Shown here one piece after another: positions 8,408 to 18,600 of a DNA stretch of 64,000 nucleotides. The notes below the pieces were generated by a model that was not told where the DNA came from, made no database searches, and saw only the letters and a list, made by a program, of their open reading frames with translations. A program made the translations under genes and the position numbers. Position 1 is the first letter of the stretch. Each line of letters opens with the position of its first letter. This DNA is from Pseudaquabacterium pictum (GTDB lineage Bacteria > Pseudomonadota > Gammaproteobacteria > Burkholderiales > Burkholderiaceae_C), in NCBI RefSeq assembly GCF_005403045.1, contig NZ_BJCL01000001.1, positions 1-64,000 of the forward strand, read 5' to 3'.

Positions 8408-8572
8408 ATGCCCGACATCCAGCTGCGCCTGACCCTCGATGAACTCAACCTGGTGCTCGAAGGCATCGGCGGCCTGCCGTTCGCCCGGGTGTTCGCCCTG
8501 GTCGGCAAGATCCAGGCGCAGGCCGGCGAGCAGTTGAACGCCCAGGCCCCCACCGGGCCCAAGGAGGGCTGA
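8408..8572 (+). CDS. Small conserved eCIS-associated protein
   Basis: A 54-residue protein. Its core is IQLRLTLDELNLVLEGIGGLPFARVFALVGKIQAQA: a short beta strand followed by two helices. I know similar short proteins only as unnamed neighbours of phage or eCIS baseplate genes, and no function is established. The frame is open from an ATG at 8363, but the 15 extra residues (Ser/Thr/Pro-rich) are not conserved-looking, so the ATG at 8408 is preferred; neither start has a strong ribosome site. Its stop lies 2 bases before the gp25-like gene, supporting a real gene. Confidence 0.7.
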   Translation: MPDIQLRLTLDELNLVLEGIGGLPFARVFALVGKIQAQAGEQLNAQAPTGPKEG

Positions 8573-8574
8573 GC

Positions 8575-8994
8575 ATGGCGGCAGGCGCGGGCTTCCTCGG
8601 CACCGGCTGGGCCTTCCCGCCGCGCTTCGAGGCGGGCGGTGCGGGCGTCGCCATGGTCAGCGGCCATGACGACATCGCCCAGAGCCTGGCCATCCTGCTG
8701 GCCACGCGGCGTGGCGAGCGGGTGCTGCGCGAGGACTTCGGCTGCGAGCTGAGCGCCTTCCTGTTCGGCGAGATCAGCCAGCGCATGGTCGGCCAGGTGC
8801 GCGATCTGGTCAGCGATGCCATCCTGCACCACGAGCCGCGCATCCGGCTCGACGAGGTGCAGGTCTCGGCCGAACGCGCCGGCGAGGGCGTGCTCCTGGT
8901 CACCATCGACTACACGGTGCGTGCCACCAACTCGCGCTTCAACCTGGTCTATCCGTTCTACCTGCGCGAAGCCAGCACACCGGGAGGGGCCTGA
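8575..8994 (+). CDS. eCIS baseplate wedge protein, gp25-like (Pvc9/Afp9)
   Basis: A 139-residue gp25/W family protein. The typical motifs are the helix DDIAQSLAILLATRRGERVLR, the EDFGCELSAFLFG segment and the ILHHEPRIRLDEV strand. In all contractile systems this protein nucleates sheath assembly on the baseplate by a handshake with the sheath subunit. The stop TGA overlaps the next start (ATG at 8994). The first ~25 residues are Gly-rich and less conserved. Confidence 0.93.
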   Translation: MAAGAGFLGTGWAFPPRFEAGGAGVAMVSGHDDIAQSLAILLATRRGERVLREDFGCELSAFLFGEISQRMVGQVRDLVSDAILHHEPRIRLDEVQVSAERAGEGVLLVTIDYTVRATNSRFNLVYPFYLREASTPGGA

Positions 8995-9422
8995 TGGGCG
9001 ACAAGGTGCTGACCGACGGCGACATGGTGGTGTTCATGCCGATGTTCTCGCCGGCCATCGTGATGGTGCAGCCCGGCCGCATCCCGGGCAGCGGACCGGC
9101 GTCCATCGGCGGCCGCAAGGTCTGCGTCGACGGCGACGAGGCCCAGGTGTCGGTGCCCGGCTGCACCTACTTCACGCCCAGCCACCCGATTCCCGGTGTC
9201 GGCACGCTCAAGATCGCCAGCCTGGCCGCCAACCAGAAGGCCAGCACCACCCAGACCGGCGGCAAGAAGGTGCTGCTCAAGGGCGGCATGTTCACCGCCA
9301 AGTTCGAGGTGCAGAGCCCGGCCCAGCAACCCACCGCCGCCGGCCCGGTGCCCGATGCCTCGCCGCAGTACAGCGGGCAGGGCCAGTTCATGCCGGTCAA
9401 CCAGCAGGTCAGCGCCAGCTGA
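8994..9422 (+). CDS. PAAR-like spike tip protein (DUF4280-type, Pvc10-like)
   Basis: A 142-residue protein with PAAR-like features: Pro/Gly-rich short strands (VQPGRIPGSGPASIGGRKVCVDGDE, GCTYFTPSHPIPGVGTLKIASL) and a C-terminal Gln/Pro/Ser-rich tail (about 105-142). It has Cys and His residues that could bind a metal at the cone tip. It is expected to sharpen the VgrG-like spike. The tail shows no toxin domain. It lies between the gp25-like gene and the baseplate J gene, the usual place for the tip gene. Confidence 0.85.
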   Translation: MGDKVLTDGDMVVFMPMFSPAIVMVQPGRIPGSGPASIGGRKVCVDGDEAQVSVPGCTYFTPSHPIPGVGTLKIASLAANQKASTTQTGGKKVLLKGGMFTAKFEVQSPAQQPTAAGPVPDASPQYSGQGQFMPVNQQVSAS

Positions 9423-9427
9423 GCAAC

Positions 9428-12400
9428 ATGGACATCCCCCTGCACGACGGCAGCAGCCAGGCCGCCCGCCTGCGGCCCGCGCTCGACCCAGCCCATGCGG
9501 TGCTGGACAGCTGGAGCCTGGCCGATGCCCTGGCCTTCGCCCGCGCCTACGCCGCCGGCCTGGTGGCGGTGGACGACAGCGGCGCCGACCAGGGCCACTG
9601 GCAGGCGCTGTTCCCGCCCGTCGACGGCCTGGTCGATGCGGCCGACGCCACCCAGCGTGCCGCCACCGACACCGCCGCGCCCGATGCCTGGCCGCAGGGC
9701 GCCGATGCAGTGGTCGCCCGGCCGCCGCTGGCCCTGCTGCTGGCCTGCCTGGACCTGATCGGCCTGACCCGCAGCCAGCTCAACCAGTTCAGCGGCCGCC
9801 ACCTGGACTACTTCTACCGCGACGTGCTGCGCATGGTGGCGCAGCCGGCGGTGGCCGACCGGGTGCACCTGCTGGCGCAGCCCGACAGCCGCCTGGCGCG
9901 CGTGCGCGTGCCGGCCGGCACCCTGCTGCGCGCCGGGCAGGATGCCGCCGGCCAGCCGCGGCTGTTCAGCACCCGCGACGACCTGGTCGCCAGCCAGGTG
10001 CGGGTCGCGGCGCTGTGCTCGCTGCGGGTGCACATCCGCGAGACCGGCATTGCCCAGGCCAGCCGGCAGTATCTGCAGGGCGGCACCCGGCAGCAGGCCT
10101 TCCTGGCGATGCTGCGCATCGCGCTGGGCGCGCCCAATCCCGGTGATCCGCTGCCGCTGCCCATCTTTCCCGGCCTGCCGGCCGACCCGGCGCCCGGCCA
10201 GCCGCCGGCCGAGATCGATTTCGACACCCTGGTGCAGGCCCAGCAGGTGGTGGACTTCGTCGCCACCGGCCTGGGCATGCCGTTGTTCGACGATTTCCGC
10301 CGCCTGATGCAGCTGCGCGCCCAGCGCGTGGCCAGCGACCGGGCCGACTGGGCCGCCATCAACGCCCTGCTGGCCGAGGCCGGCCGCCGGCGTGATGCGG
10401 CCTACCAGCCGCCGGCGGCCGCGCCCGACGACTTCCACGCCAACCTGCGCGCCGCGCTGGGCCTGGACGAGCGTGCCTATGCCCGGCTGTACGACCAACT
10501 GCCCGAGGTCGCCCGCATCGAGGATGTGCACACCCTGCTGACCGACCGGCCCGAGGTGCAGGCCTTCGTCACCGACACGCTGCGCCTGACCCTGCCCGAG
10601 TTCCGCAGCCTGATGCAGACCAAGCTGCGGGTGGACGGCCAGTGGCGCGAGATCGTCAGCCTGCTGGAAGCCGCCGGCCGCCGCCTGCAGCCGGCGCTGG
10701 CGCTGACGGCAGCGCAGCGCGGCCTGCGGGATGTCGATGCGCTGCTGGCCCTCACCCACGGCCGGCCGGCCTGGCCGTTGCCGGCGGTGGCCTCGCTGCA
10801 GCACCTGCACCAGAGCTTCATCGCCATCGAGCAGTACTTCGGACTGTCGGCCGAGGCCTTCCGCTTCATGATGGTGGTGGCCCGCCGCAGCCTGGCGCTG
10901 CCGCCGACGGTGCTGGCCAACACGCCGGCCGACGATGCCGACTGGGCGCGGGTGCACGCGCTGCTGACCGAGGCCTTCACCACGGTGCAGGTGCGCCGCC
11001 GCCAGCAGGCCTTGCTGGCTGCCGCCGAGCCGCGGCTGCGCGCCCGCGCACCGCTGCAGGCCCTGGCAGCCATGGTGGCGCTGGCCACCGGCGCGCCGCT
11101 GCCGCTGGAGGCCGCCTGGTCACGCCTGACGGCGCTGGGCATGGCCGCGGCCGACCTGGCCTGGCTGCAGGCCCTGGCCGAGGCCGCCGAGGCCGGCACC
11201 GCACCCGCGGCGGCCGACTGGACCCAGGCCGCGCTGCTGCTGGAGCAGCCCCAGCGCCAGCGCCCGGGTGGCGCCCTCGGCGAGCCGGTGCAGCGCATCT
11301 GGCACCACGCCTATCCGGCTGGCGACGCCCGCGCCGTGCAGCCGCTGGCCCCGGTGGCCGAGGGCGCGGCACCGCGCTGGCAGCCCTTCGGCAACCTGGC
11401 CACGGCCCGTCAGCGCCAGCCTGCGGTGGCACCGGTGCTGGGCCTGGCGTTCGCCTCGCCGCTGCTGGCCCTGGCCGAAGGCCAGCGGCAGATCACCCTG
11501 GTGCTGGGCTTCGACGGCGACGCTGCCAGCTTCGATGCCCGCGCACTGCGGGCGCTGCTGGCCCCCGCCGATGCCGCGCCACTGGTGGCCGGCTTCAACC
11601 CGTTCGAGGTGCAGCTCAGCGGGCCGGAGGGCTGGCTGGCGCCGGCCGATCTGCAGCTGGCCTGGCTGCGCCCGGGCTTCGACGGCTACCCGGCGGTGGC
11701 CGGCATCGAGACCGGCAGCCTGCGGGCGCTGGTGCTGCGCTGCAGCCTGGGCGAGCAGCAACCGGCGGTGCAGCCGCCCAGCCTGGCGGTGCACGGCCTG
11801 CAGGCCGCCGCGCCGGTGCTGCGGCTGATGCTGCGGCCAGCCTGGCATGCCGGCTTCGCCTGCCACCACAGTGACTACCAGGCGCTGGCCGGTCTGCAGC
11901 TGCGGCGGCTGTGGCTGCAGGTGCGGGTGACCGGCCTGGCCGGCCTGCTGCTGCAGAACGACCAGCAGGTGCTGGATCCGAAGAAGCCGTTCGAGCCCTT
12001 CGGCATGCAGCCGGCCAGCGGCGCCCGGCTGTCCATCGCCCACCCCGAGCTGGTCGGCAAGGCGCTGGACAGCATCAGCTTCCGCGGCAGCTGGATGGGT
12101 GCGCCGGTATCGCTGAAGACGCACTACGCCAACTACCCGCGTGCGCTGTCCGCCGCCGATTTCACCGTGCGGGTCGGCCTGCGCGATGGCGCCGTCTTCA
12201 ACACCACCAAGGACCCGTTGCCGCTGTTCGGCGACGGCGACAGCCCCAAGGCCCTGCTGCTGCAACCGGCGGGCGTGGCCGAGCCCGGCCGCCTGCAGAC
12301 CGAGCCGCCGGCGCCGGCGGTGGCCGCCCAGGCCGCCGACTGGCGCCGCGCCTGGGTGTGGGAGCTGGCCGGTGATCTGCAGCACGCCGCCTACCCGGCG

Positions 12401-13945
12401 CAGGCGCTGCGGCTGTCGGCCCAGCTGGCGTCGGCCATGGCGGCCGGCAGCAAGCCGGTGGCCGAGAACTTCGTCGTCAACCCACCCTACACCCCCAAGC
12501 TCAAGAGCCTCGTCGCCGACTACACCGCCAGCTGCGAGCAGGCGGCCGTGCCGCCGCCCTTCGTGCCCGCCGGCGCGGCCCAGCCGCCGGCCCAGCTGCA
12601 CCATGTGCTGCCGTTTGGTCAGGTGGCGCTGGGCCCGGATTCGGGTGCCGAGCCGGGCAGCGCCGTGCCGCTGCTGCCCGATCTGCCGGCCCAGGGCGAG
12701 CTCTACATCGGCCTCGCCGGCGTGCAGGCGCCGCAGCGCCTGAGCCTGCTGGTGCAGGTGGCGGAGGGCAGCGCCGACCCCGAGGCGCCGCCTGAGCCGG
12801 TGCACTGGTCGGTGCTGGACGGCGGCCGCTGGCGCTCGCTGCAGCAGGGTGCGCTGGAAGGCAGCCTGCTGGCCGACGGCACACGCCAGCTGGTCAATGC
12901 CGGCATCGTCGAGCTGCAGCTGCCGGCGGTGGCGCCGGGCCTGCAGATGGCGGTGGCGCCGCTGCTCGATGACCAGCCGCCCCCGCCCGGTGGCCTGCTG
13001 TGGCTGCGCCTGCGGCGGCAGCGGGCGGTGGAGGGCGTCTGTGATCTGGTCGGCCTGCATCCCAACGCGGTGCTGGCCGAACGGGTGGATGCGGCCTTGA
13101 CCGGCGACGACCTGGGCCGCGCCTTGCCGCCGGGCCAGGTCACCGGGCCGCTGGAGCCGGTGCCCGGCCTCGCCGCGCTGGCCCAGCCGTACAGCAGCTT
13201 CGGCGGCCGGCCGGCCGAGCAGGGCGCGCTGTTCAACACCCGGGTGGCCGAGCGCCTGCGCCACCGCCAGCGCGCGCTGACGCCCTGGGATTACGAGCAC
13301 CTGGTGCTGGGGCAGTTTCCGCAGCTCTACAAGGTGAAGTGCCTGCGTGCCGATGCCCGCTGGCAGCCCGAGCCCGGTGCGGTCGACCTGATCGTGGTGC
13401 CCGACATCACCCAGCGCCAGCCCTTCGACCCATTCGCTCCACGCGCCAGCGCCGAACTGATCGCCGACATCACCGCCTTCCTGGCCGACAAGCTGCCCGC
13501 GTCGGCCCGGCTGCGGGTGCGCAATGCGCACTTCATCCCGGTGAAGGTGCGCTGCGGCGTGCGCTTCATGCCGGGCACCGACGAAGGTTGGTGCCGCCAG
13601 CAGCTCAACGACGACCTGAACCGCTTCCTGTCGCCCTGGGCCTATGCCGACGGTGCCGACCTGGTCATCGGCGGCAGCCTGTATGCCAACAGCATCCTGC
13701 ACTACATCGAGACGCGGCCCTATGTCGACTACATCGCCGGGCTGCGCCTGTTCACCGGCGACCAGGGCCGTTTCACCCTGGTGCCCGACCAGCCGGTGCA
13801 TGCCATCACGCCGCAGCGCGCCGATGCCGTGCTGGTGGCCGCCGACCAGCATGAGTTCGACGTGATCGCCGCGAATGACCAGCGTGTGCAGGGCTTCGAA
13901 GGCATCGGCAGCATGCGCATCGAACTTGACTTTTCCATCGCCTGA
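9428..13945 (+). CDS. Very large eCIS baseplate J protein (Cis11/Pvc11-like)
   Basis: A 1505-residue baseplate wedge protein. The N-terminus (SWSLADALAFARAYAAGLVAVDD...HWQALF) is the typical start of Cis11 proteins. The C-terminal ~250 residues (from FNTRVAERLRHRQRALTPWDYEHLVLGQFPQLYKVKC to the end) are the baseplate J/gp6-like domain; the HFIPVKVRCGVRF segment belongs to it. The middle ~1000 residues are Ala/Leu/Gln/Pro-rich and less familiar. It is much longer than T4 gp6 or Afp11, as in MAC-type and other large eCIS. The start at 9428 lies 5 bases after the previous stop. Function as the iris-forming baseplate component is inferred from the family. Confidence 0.9.
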   Translation: MDIPLHDGSSQAARLRPALDPAHAVLDSWSLADALAFARAYAAGLVAVDDSGADQGHWQALFPPVDGLVDAADATQRAATDTAAPDAWPQGADAVVARPPLALLLACLDLIGLTRSQLNQFSGRHLDYFYRDVLRMVAQPAVADRVHLLAQPDSRLARVRVPAGTLLRAGQDAAGQPRLFSTRDDLVASQVRVAALCSLRVHIRETGIAQASRQYLQGGTRQQAFLAMLRIALGAPNPGDPLPLPIFPGLPADPAPGQPPAEIDFDTLVQAQQVVDFVATGLGMPLFDDFRRLMQLRAQRVASDRADWAAINALLAEAGRRRDAAYQPPAAAPDDFHANLRAALGLDERAYARLYDQLPEVARIEDVHTLLTDRPEVQAFVTDTLRLTLPEFRSLMQTKLRVDGQWREIVSLLEAAGRRLQPALALTAAQRGLRDVDALLALTHGRPAWPLPAVASLQHLHQSFIAIEQYFGLSAEAFRFMMVVARRSLALPPTVLANTPADDADWARVHALLTEAFTTVQVRRRQQALLAAAEPRLRARAPLQALAAMVALATGAPLPLEAAWSRLTALGMAAADLAWLQALAEAAEAGTAPAAADWTQAALLLEQPQRQRPGGALGEPVQRIWHHAYPAGDARAVQPLAPVAEGAAPRWQPFGNLATARQRQPAVAPVLGLAFASPLLALAEGQRQITLVLGFDGDAASFDARALRALLAPADAAPLVAGFNPFEVQLSGPEGWLAPADLQLAWLRPGFDGYPAVAGIETGSLRALVLRCSLGEQQPAVQPPSLAVHGLQAAAPVLRLMLRPAWHAGFACHHSDYQALAGLQLRRLWLQVRVTGLAGLLLQNDQQVLDPKKPFEPFGMQPASGARLSIAHPELVGKALDSISFRGSWMGAPVSLKTHYANYPRALSAADFTVRVGLRDGAVFNTTKDPLPLFGDGDSPKALLLQPAGVAEPGRLQTEPPAPAVAAQAADWRRAWVWELAGDLQHAAYPAQALRLSAQLASAMAAGSKPVAENFVVNPPYTPKLKSLVADYTASCEQAAVPPPFVPAGAAQPPAQLHHVLPFGQVALGPDSGAEPGSAVPLLPDLPAQGELYIGLAGVQAPQRLSLLVQVAEGSADPEAPPEPVHWSVLDGGRWRSLQQGALEGSLLADGTRQLVNAGIVELQLPAVAPGLQMAVAPLLDDQPPPPGGLLWLRLRRQRAVEGVCDLVGLHPNAVLAERVDAALTGDDLGRALPPGQVTGPLEPVPGLAALAQPYSSFGGRPAEQGALFNTRVAERLRHRQRALTPWDYEHLVLGQFPQLYKVKCLRADARWQPEPGAVDLIVVPDITQRQPFDPFAPRASAELIADITAFLADKLPASARLRVRNAHFIPVKVRCGVRFMPGTDEGWCRQQLNDDLNRFLSPWAYADGADLVIGGSLYANSILHYIETRPYVDYIAGLRLFTGDQGRFTLVPDQPVHAITPQRADAVLVAADQHEFDVIAANDQRVQGFEGIGSMRIELDFSIA

Positions 13946-13974
13946 CCCGCGGAACCCAGACCAGGAGCACCGCC

Positions 13975-15624
13975 ATGAAGATCGACAAGACCGGCCGCGA
14001 GACGCTGAAGTCCTACTTCGTCAAGAACGCCGTGCCCACGGCCAGCAACTTCGAGGAGCTGATCGGCGCCGCGCTGAACCAGCGCGACGACGGCCTGGCC
14101 AAGCCGCCCGGCGAGCCGCTGAGCCTGCAGGCCGACGGCGACGACAGCAGCCAGAAGAAGCTGCTGAACCTGTACCGCAACTTCAACGACGCCAAGCCCG
14201 CCTTCGGCCTGGCGCTGAGCCCGCGGGCCGACCCGCGCAACCCGGCCACCGCCCGTGCCGGCCTGGGCGTCACCGACGGCGACGGCAACCCGCGGCTGTT
14301 CATCGACCAGACCACCGGCCAGGTGGGCGTGGGCACGGTGACGCCTGGGGCGCAGCTGCACGTCAACGGCGCGCTGCGCCTGGTGGGCAACCTGGGCATC
14401 ACGCCCGACCCGGATTCGCGCATGGCCAACAGCGGGCAGTTGCAGATCAAGGGCAACGCGCCGCAGATCGACTTCATCGATACCGAGCACGGCGACTGGT
14501 CCATCCATGTCAACAGCGGCCGGATGTACTTCATCCGCGAACCCTGGAACCACACCGATCTGGTGCTCGACGGCAAGGGCAATCTCGGCATCGGCACGCC
14601 GGATCCGCGCGCCAAGCTGGAGATCCGCGACGGCGCGCTGATGGTCAGCGCCGGCAACAGCGCCGACCGCGGCATCGTGTTCCCGCCCGACCCGGGCGGC
14701 GGTGGCGGCGACAGCGCCTGGATCCGCTACTACCCGCGGGTGGGCGAGTCCACCACGCTGGAGATCGGCACCTCCAACGACGGCGATGACCACATCGCAC
14801 TGATGCCCGGCCTGGGCAACGTGGGCATCGGCACCACCGCGCCGGCGGGCAAGCTGCATGTGCAGACCGGCGGCGCCGGCACCTGGGATCGCTTCATCGT
14901 CAACACCACCCAGTTCTGGGGCGACAAGGGCAGCGAGTACGTCACCATCGGTGCCGGCGGCGCTGCCGGCATCATGTTCTTCAACCCGCACGTGGTCTGG
15001 TACGAGGCGGAGAAGCGTGCGTCGATCCGCATGGGCCGCAGCGGTGGCGTGGGCGGCGGCCACTGGTGGGACATCGGCGTGCGCGCCGGCAATGACTTCT
15101 CGATCATCGACGGCCACAACGGCCGCTTCGGGCTGGGTATCAACGAGGCTGGCGTGGTCAAGGTCAATGTGCTGCAGCTGGGCGAAAAGTGGCGCTTCTC
15201 CGGCGTCGGTGACTGGGGTGGCAACGACGAATGGCTGCGCATGTCCACCATCACCAACGGCGGCTACAGCGGTGGCTTTGCAGCGGGCAAGTTCTGGTCG
15301 GCCAGCAACTACCAAGGCTCGGACGCCAGGACCAAGCGTGACGTGCAGCCGCTGGCCTCGGCGCTGGATGCCGTGCGCCGGCTGCGTGGCGTGCGCTTCC
15401 ACTGGAACGCCGACGCCGACGACAGCAACCCGGCCGTTGGCCTGATCGCCCAGGAGGTGGAGGCCGTCTACCCCGAGGCGGTGTCCGTCGGCCCGGAAGG
15501 CCTGAAGGGCGTGAACTATGCGGTGCTGGTGGCGCCGCTGATCGAGGCAGTCAAGCAGCAGCAGGCGCAGATCGAGGCGCTGGCGGCGCGTCTGGCTGCG
15601 GTCACCGCCCAACCGGCCGGCTGA
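13975..15624 (+). CDS. eCIS tail fibre with S74 intramolecular chaperone (Cis13 position)
   Basis: A 549-residue fibre protein. It starts with a baseplate-docking segment (MKIDKTGRETLKSYFVKN), has repeated short beta modules of the form GN(L/V)GIGT..P.AKLEI (near residues 200-210 and 280-290), and ends with a peptidase S74 domain: SDARTKRDV contains the Ser449/Lys454 dyad, followed by GLIAQEVEAVYPEAV and a terminal coiled coil. S74 domains trimerise the fibre and then cleave themselves off in endosialidase-type phage fibres. The protein should recognise target cells. A ribosome site (CAGGAG) precedes the ATG. Confidence 0.92.
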   Translation: MKIDKTGRETLKSYFVKNAVPTASNFEELIGAALNQRDDGLAKPPGEPLSLQADGDDSSQKKLLNLYRNFNDAKPAFGLALSPRADPRNPATARAGLGVTDGDGNPRLFIDQTTGQVGVGTVTPGAQLHVNGALRLVGNLGITPDPDSRMANSGQLQIKGNAPQIDFIDTEHGDWSIHVNSGRMYFIREPWNHTDLVLDGKGNLGIGTPDPRAKLEIRDGALMVSAGNSADRGIVFPPDPGGGGGDSAWIRYYPRVGESTTLEIGTSNDGDDHIALMPGLGNVGIGTTAPAGKLHVQTGGAGTWDRFIVNTTQFWGDKGSEYVTIGAGGAAGIMFFNPHVVWYEAEKRASIRMGRSGGVGGGHWWDIGVRAGNDFSIIDGHNGRFGLGINEAGVVKVNVLQLGEKWRFSGVGDWGGNDEWLRMSTITNGGYSGGFAAGKFWSASNYQGSDARTKRDVQPLASALDAVRRLRGVRFHWNADADDSNPAVGLIAQEVEAVYPEAVSVGPEGLKGVNYAVLVAPLIEAVKQQQAQIEALAARLAAVTAQPAG

Positions 15625-15646
15625 GCGTCCACGGCCTGTCCACGCC

Positions 15647-18600
15647 ATGGCTGCCGACCCCGCCCAGACCGCGCAGGATTTTGACGCCCTGCGTGCGCGT
15701 GCCATCGGCACGCTGCAGCGCCTGGCCGGGCAGACCTGGACGGACCACAACAGCCACGACCCCGGCATCACCGTGCTGGAGGCGGTGTGCTACGCCATCA
15801 CCGACCTGGCCTACCGCAGCGCGCATCCGGTGCCCGACCTGCTGGCCAGCCTGCCGGTGGCCGAAGGCGCCGCACCGTCGGCCACCCAGGGCCTGTTCAC
15901 GCCGGCCCAGGTGCTGCCCAGCGGGCCGGTCACCGCCGACGACCTGCGCCGCCTGGTGATCGACCTGCCCGGCGTGCGCAACGCCTGGGTGGAGCCGGTG
16001 GAGGCGGTGCTGGCCAGCCACGATGCCGCCCAGGCCCTGCTGGCCCCGGCCGGCGATGCCGAGGCGGTGCGCCGCAGCCCCAATGTCAGCCTGCTGCGCC
16101 CGCGCGGCCTGCTGCGGGTGTCGATCGAGAAATCCGGCCTCGACGAGGATGTCGACGGCAGCGCCCTGGTGCAGCAGGCTGCGCGGTTGCTGCAGCAGTG
16201 GCGCGCGCTGGGTGAGGATGTGGCCGAGGTGCGTCTGCTCGACCGCCTGCCAGTGGCGCTGGACGGCAGCATCGAGCTGGCGCCGGGCGCCGATGGCACC
16301 GAGACCCTGGCCGCGGTGAGCCTGGCCATCGCCCAGCACCTGGCACCGCCGCTGCCCTTCCGCAGCCTGCGCGAGATGCTGGCCCGCGGCTGGCGCATGG
16401 ACCAGATCTTCGAAGGCCCGCTGCTGCGGCGCGGCTTCCTCGACCCCGCCGAATGGGCCGCCGCCGGCCAGCGGCGCACGGCGGTGCGGGTGTCCGACCT
16501 GATCCAGGTGGTGATGGCCGTGCCCGGCGTGGCAGCGATCAAGCGCCTGGGTTTCCTGCGCGATGGCAAGCCCAGCGCCGACTGGCTGCTGCCGGTGCCG
16601 GCCGACCGCTGCGCCAGCTTCGACATGCCCGGCTCGCGCCTGCAGCTGGAGCGCGGCGGCTTGCGCATCGACCATCCGGCCCTGCGTGCCCAGGCCCGCC
16701 GGCTGATGGAGGCACGGCTGCGCCGCAGCACCCAGCCGACCGCGCTGGTCGATGATGCGCTGGCGCCACCGCCGGCGCGCCCGCGCCAGGTGGCGCGCCA
16801 CCTGTCGGTGCAGCACCACATGCCGCAGGTCTATGGCGTCGGGCCGGCGGGTCTGTCGGGGCAGGAGCCGCCCGAGCGCCATGCGCTGGCCCGCCAGCTC
16901 AAGGCCTACCTGATGCTGTTCGACCAGCTGCTGGCCAACCAGTTCGCCCAGCTGGCGCAGGTCGGCCGGCTGCTGTCGTTCACCGACCAGGGTGAGGATC
17001 TGCGCTTCAGCCAGCCGGTGCCCGACGAGGGCGGTGCCCTGCAGCTGGCCAGCGTGCGTCGCCTGCCGCTGGACGACCATGCCGCCTGGCTGGCTCGCAT
17101 CACCGACAACCCCTGGGCCGACCCCGAGGCCGATGCAGACGATGCCCGCCTTGCCCAGCGCCACCGCATCACCGACCACCTGCTGGCCCGCCTGGGCGAG
17201 CACTGGGGCGAGGTGCGTCCGGTGTTCACCAGCACAGCCGACGCTGACGCTGCCGACACCCCCCGCCGCCGCGCCCTGCGCGACAAGCAGGCCTACCTGC
17301 AGGACTACCCCCGCCTGGCCCTGCGCCGTGGCCTGGGCGCCGATGCCCTGGCCGCCCCGGATGACCCGCAGGCCGCCCCGGCCGGCCTGCAGCAGCGCCT
17401 GGCGCGCCTGCTGGGGCTGACCGACAGCGCGCTGCCGCTGCAACTGGTCGAGCACATCCTGCTGCGCCCGCTGCCCGCCGACAACCGCCAGCAGGGGCCG
17501 CTGATGCGCCAGGCGCTGTCGGCCGATCCGTTTTCGCTGCAGCTGAGCCTGGTGCTGCCCGGTGACGACCCCGGCTGGACCGATGCCGACCTGCGCCAGC
17601 GCCTGGCCCATGCGGTGGCGCAGGAGACGCCGGCCCACCTGGCCGTGCGCCTGCTGTGGCTGGACACCGATGCCCTGGCCGCCTGCCATGCCGCGCTGGC
17701 CCGCTGGCAGGCGCTGCGCGCGGCGGCGCTGCACCAGATCCTGGCAGGCGGCGAGGCTGGCGACGCGGCGGCCCGCCAGGTGCCGCTGCGCAGCGCCCGC
17801 AACCGGGTGATCGACGCGCTGGGCCTGGGCGACACCTACCCGCTGACCGATCTGCGCGTGGCCGATGGCATCGCCGCCACCGGCCCCGGTGCCGGGCTGA
17901 AGGTGGCCCACGGCCGCAGCGCCCGCATCGCCATCGACGATGCCGAAGCCGGCGTGCTCTACAGCCTGCGCGCGCCCGATGGCGGCCCGCTGCGTGATGG
18001 CGGCGGCCAGCCGCTGGCCGTGGACGAGGTGGAAGGGCAGGGTGGCCGGCTGTTGCTCGAGTCCCCCCCGGTCAGCGAGGACATCCGCTACCGCGTGCAG
18101 GCGCGCAAGCTGCGCAGTGCCGCAGGCCTTCCGCCGCAGCCGCCGGTGCTGCTGGACCAGCCCGCCCCGGTGCGCGTGGGCCTGGACAGCACCCTGGCCG
18201 TGTTGCTGCCCGATCTGCCGTTGCTCGATGCCCAGCTGGCCAACCCGCTGCCCGGTGACGTGCGCCTGTGTGCCCACGGCCAGGCGGTGCGGGTGCAGGT
18301 GCAGGCCAGCCAGGAAGGCGTGGCCTACACCGTGGTGGTCGATGGCCAGCCGCGGGGCCCGGCGGTGATCGGCGACCTCGACACCATCACCCTGACCACG
18401 CCGCCGCTCACCGAGGACTGCGTGCTGGCCGTGCAGGCGGTGAAGCGCCTGAGCGCCAGCGACGGTGGCGCGCCCGAAACCACGCTGCTCGATGCCCGCG
18501 CGCCGGTGGCCGTGCGGGCCGATGCCGGCCGGCCGGTGGTGGCGGTGCCGGGCCCGGTGGTCGGCTTCCGGCAGGGCGGCGCGGCATTGCGGGTGCAGGC

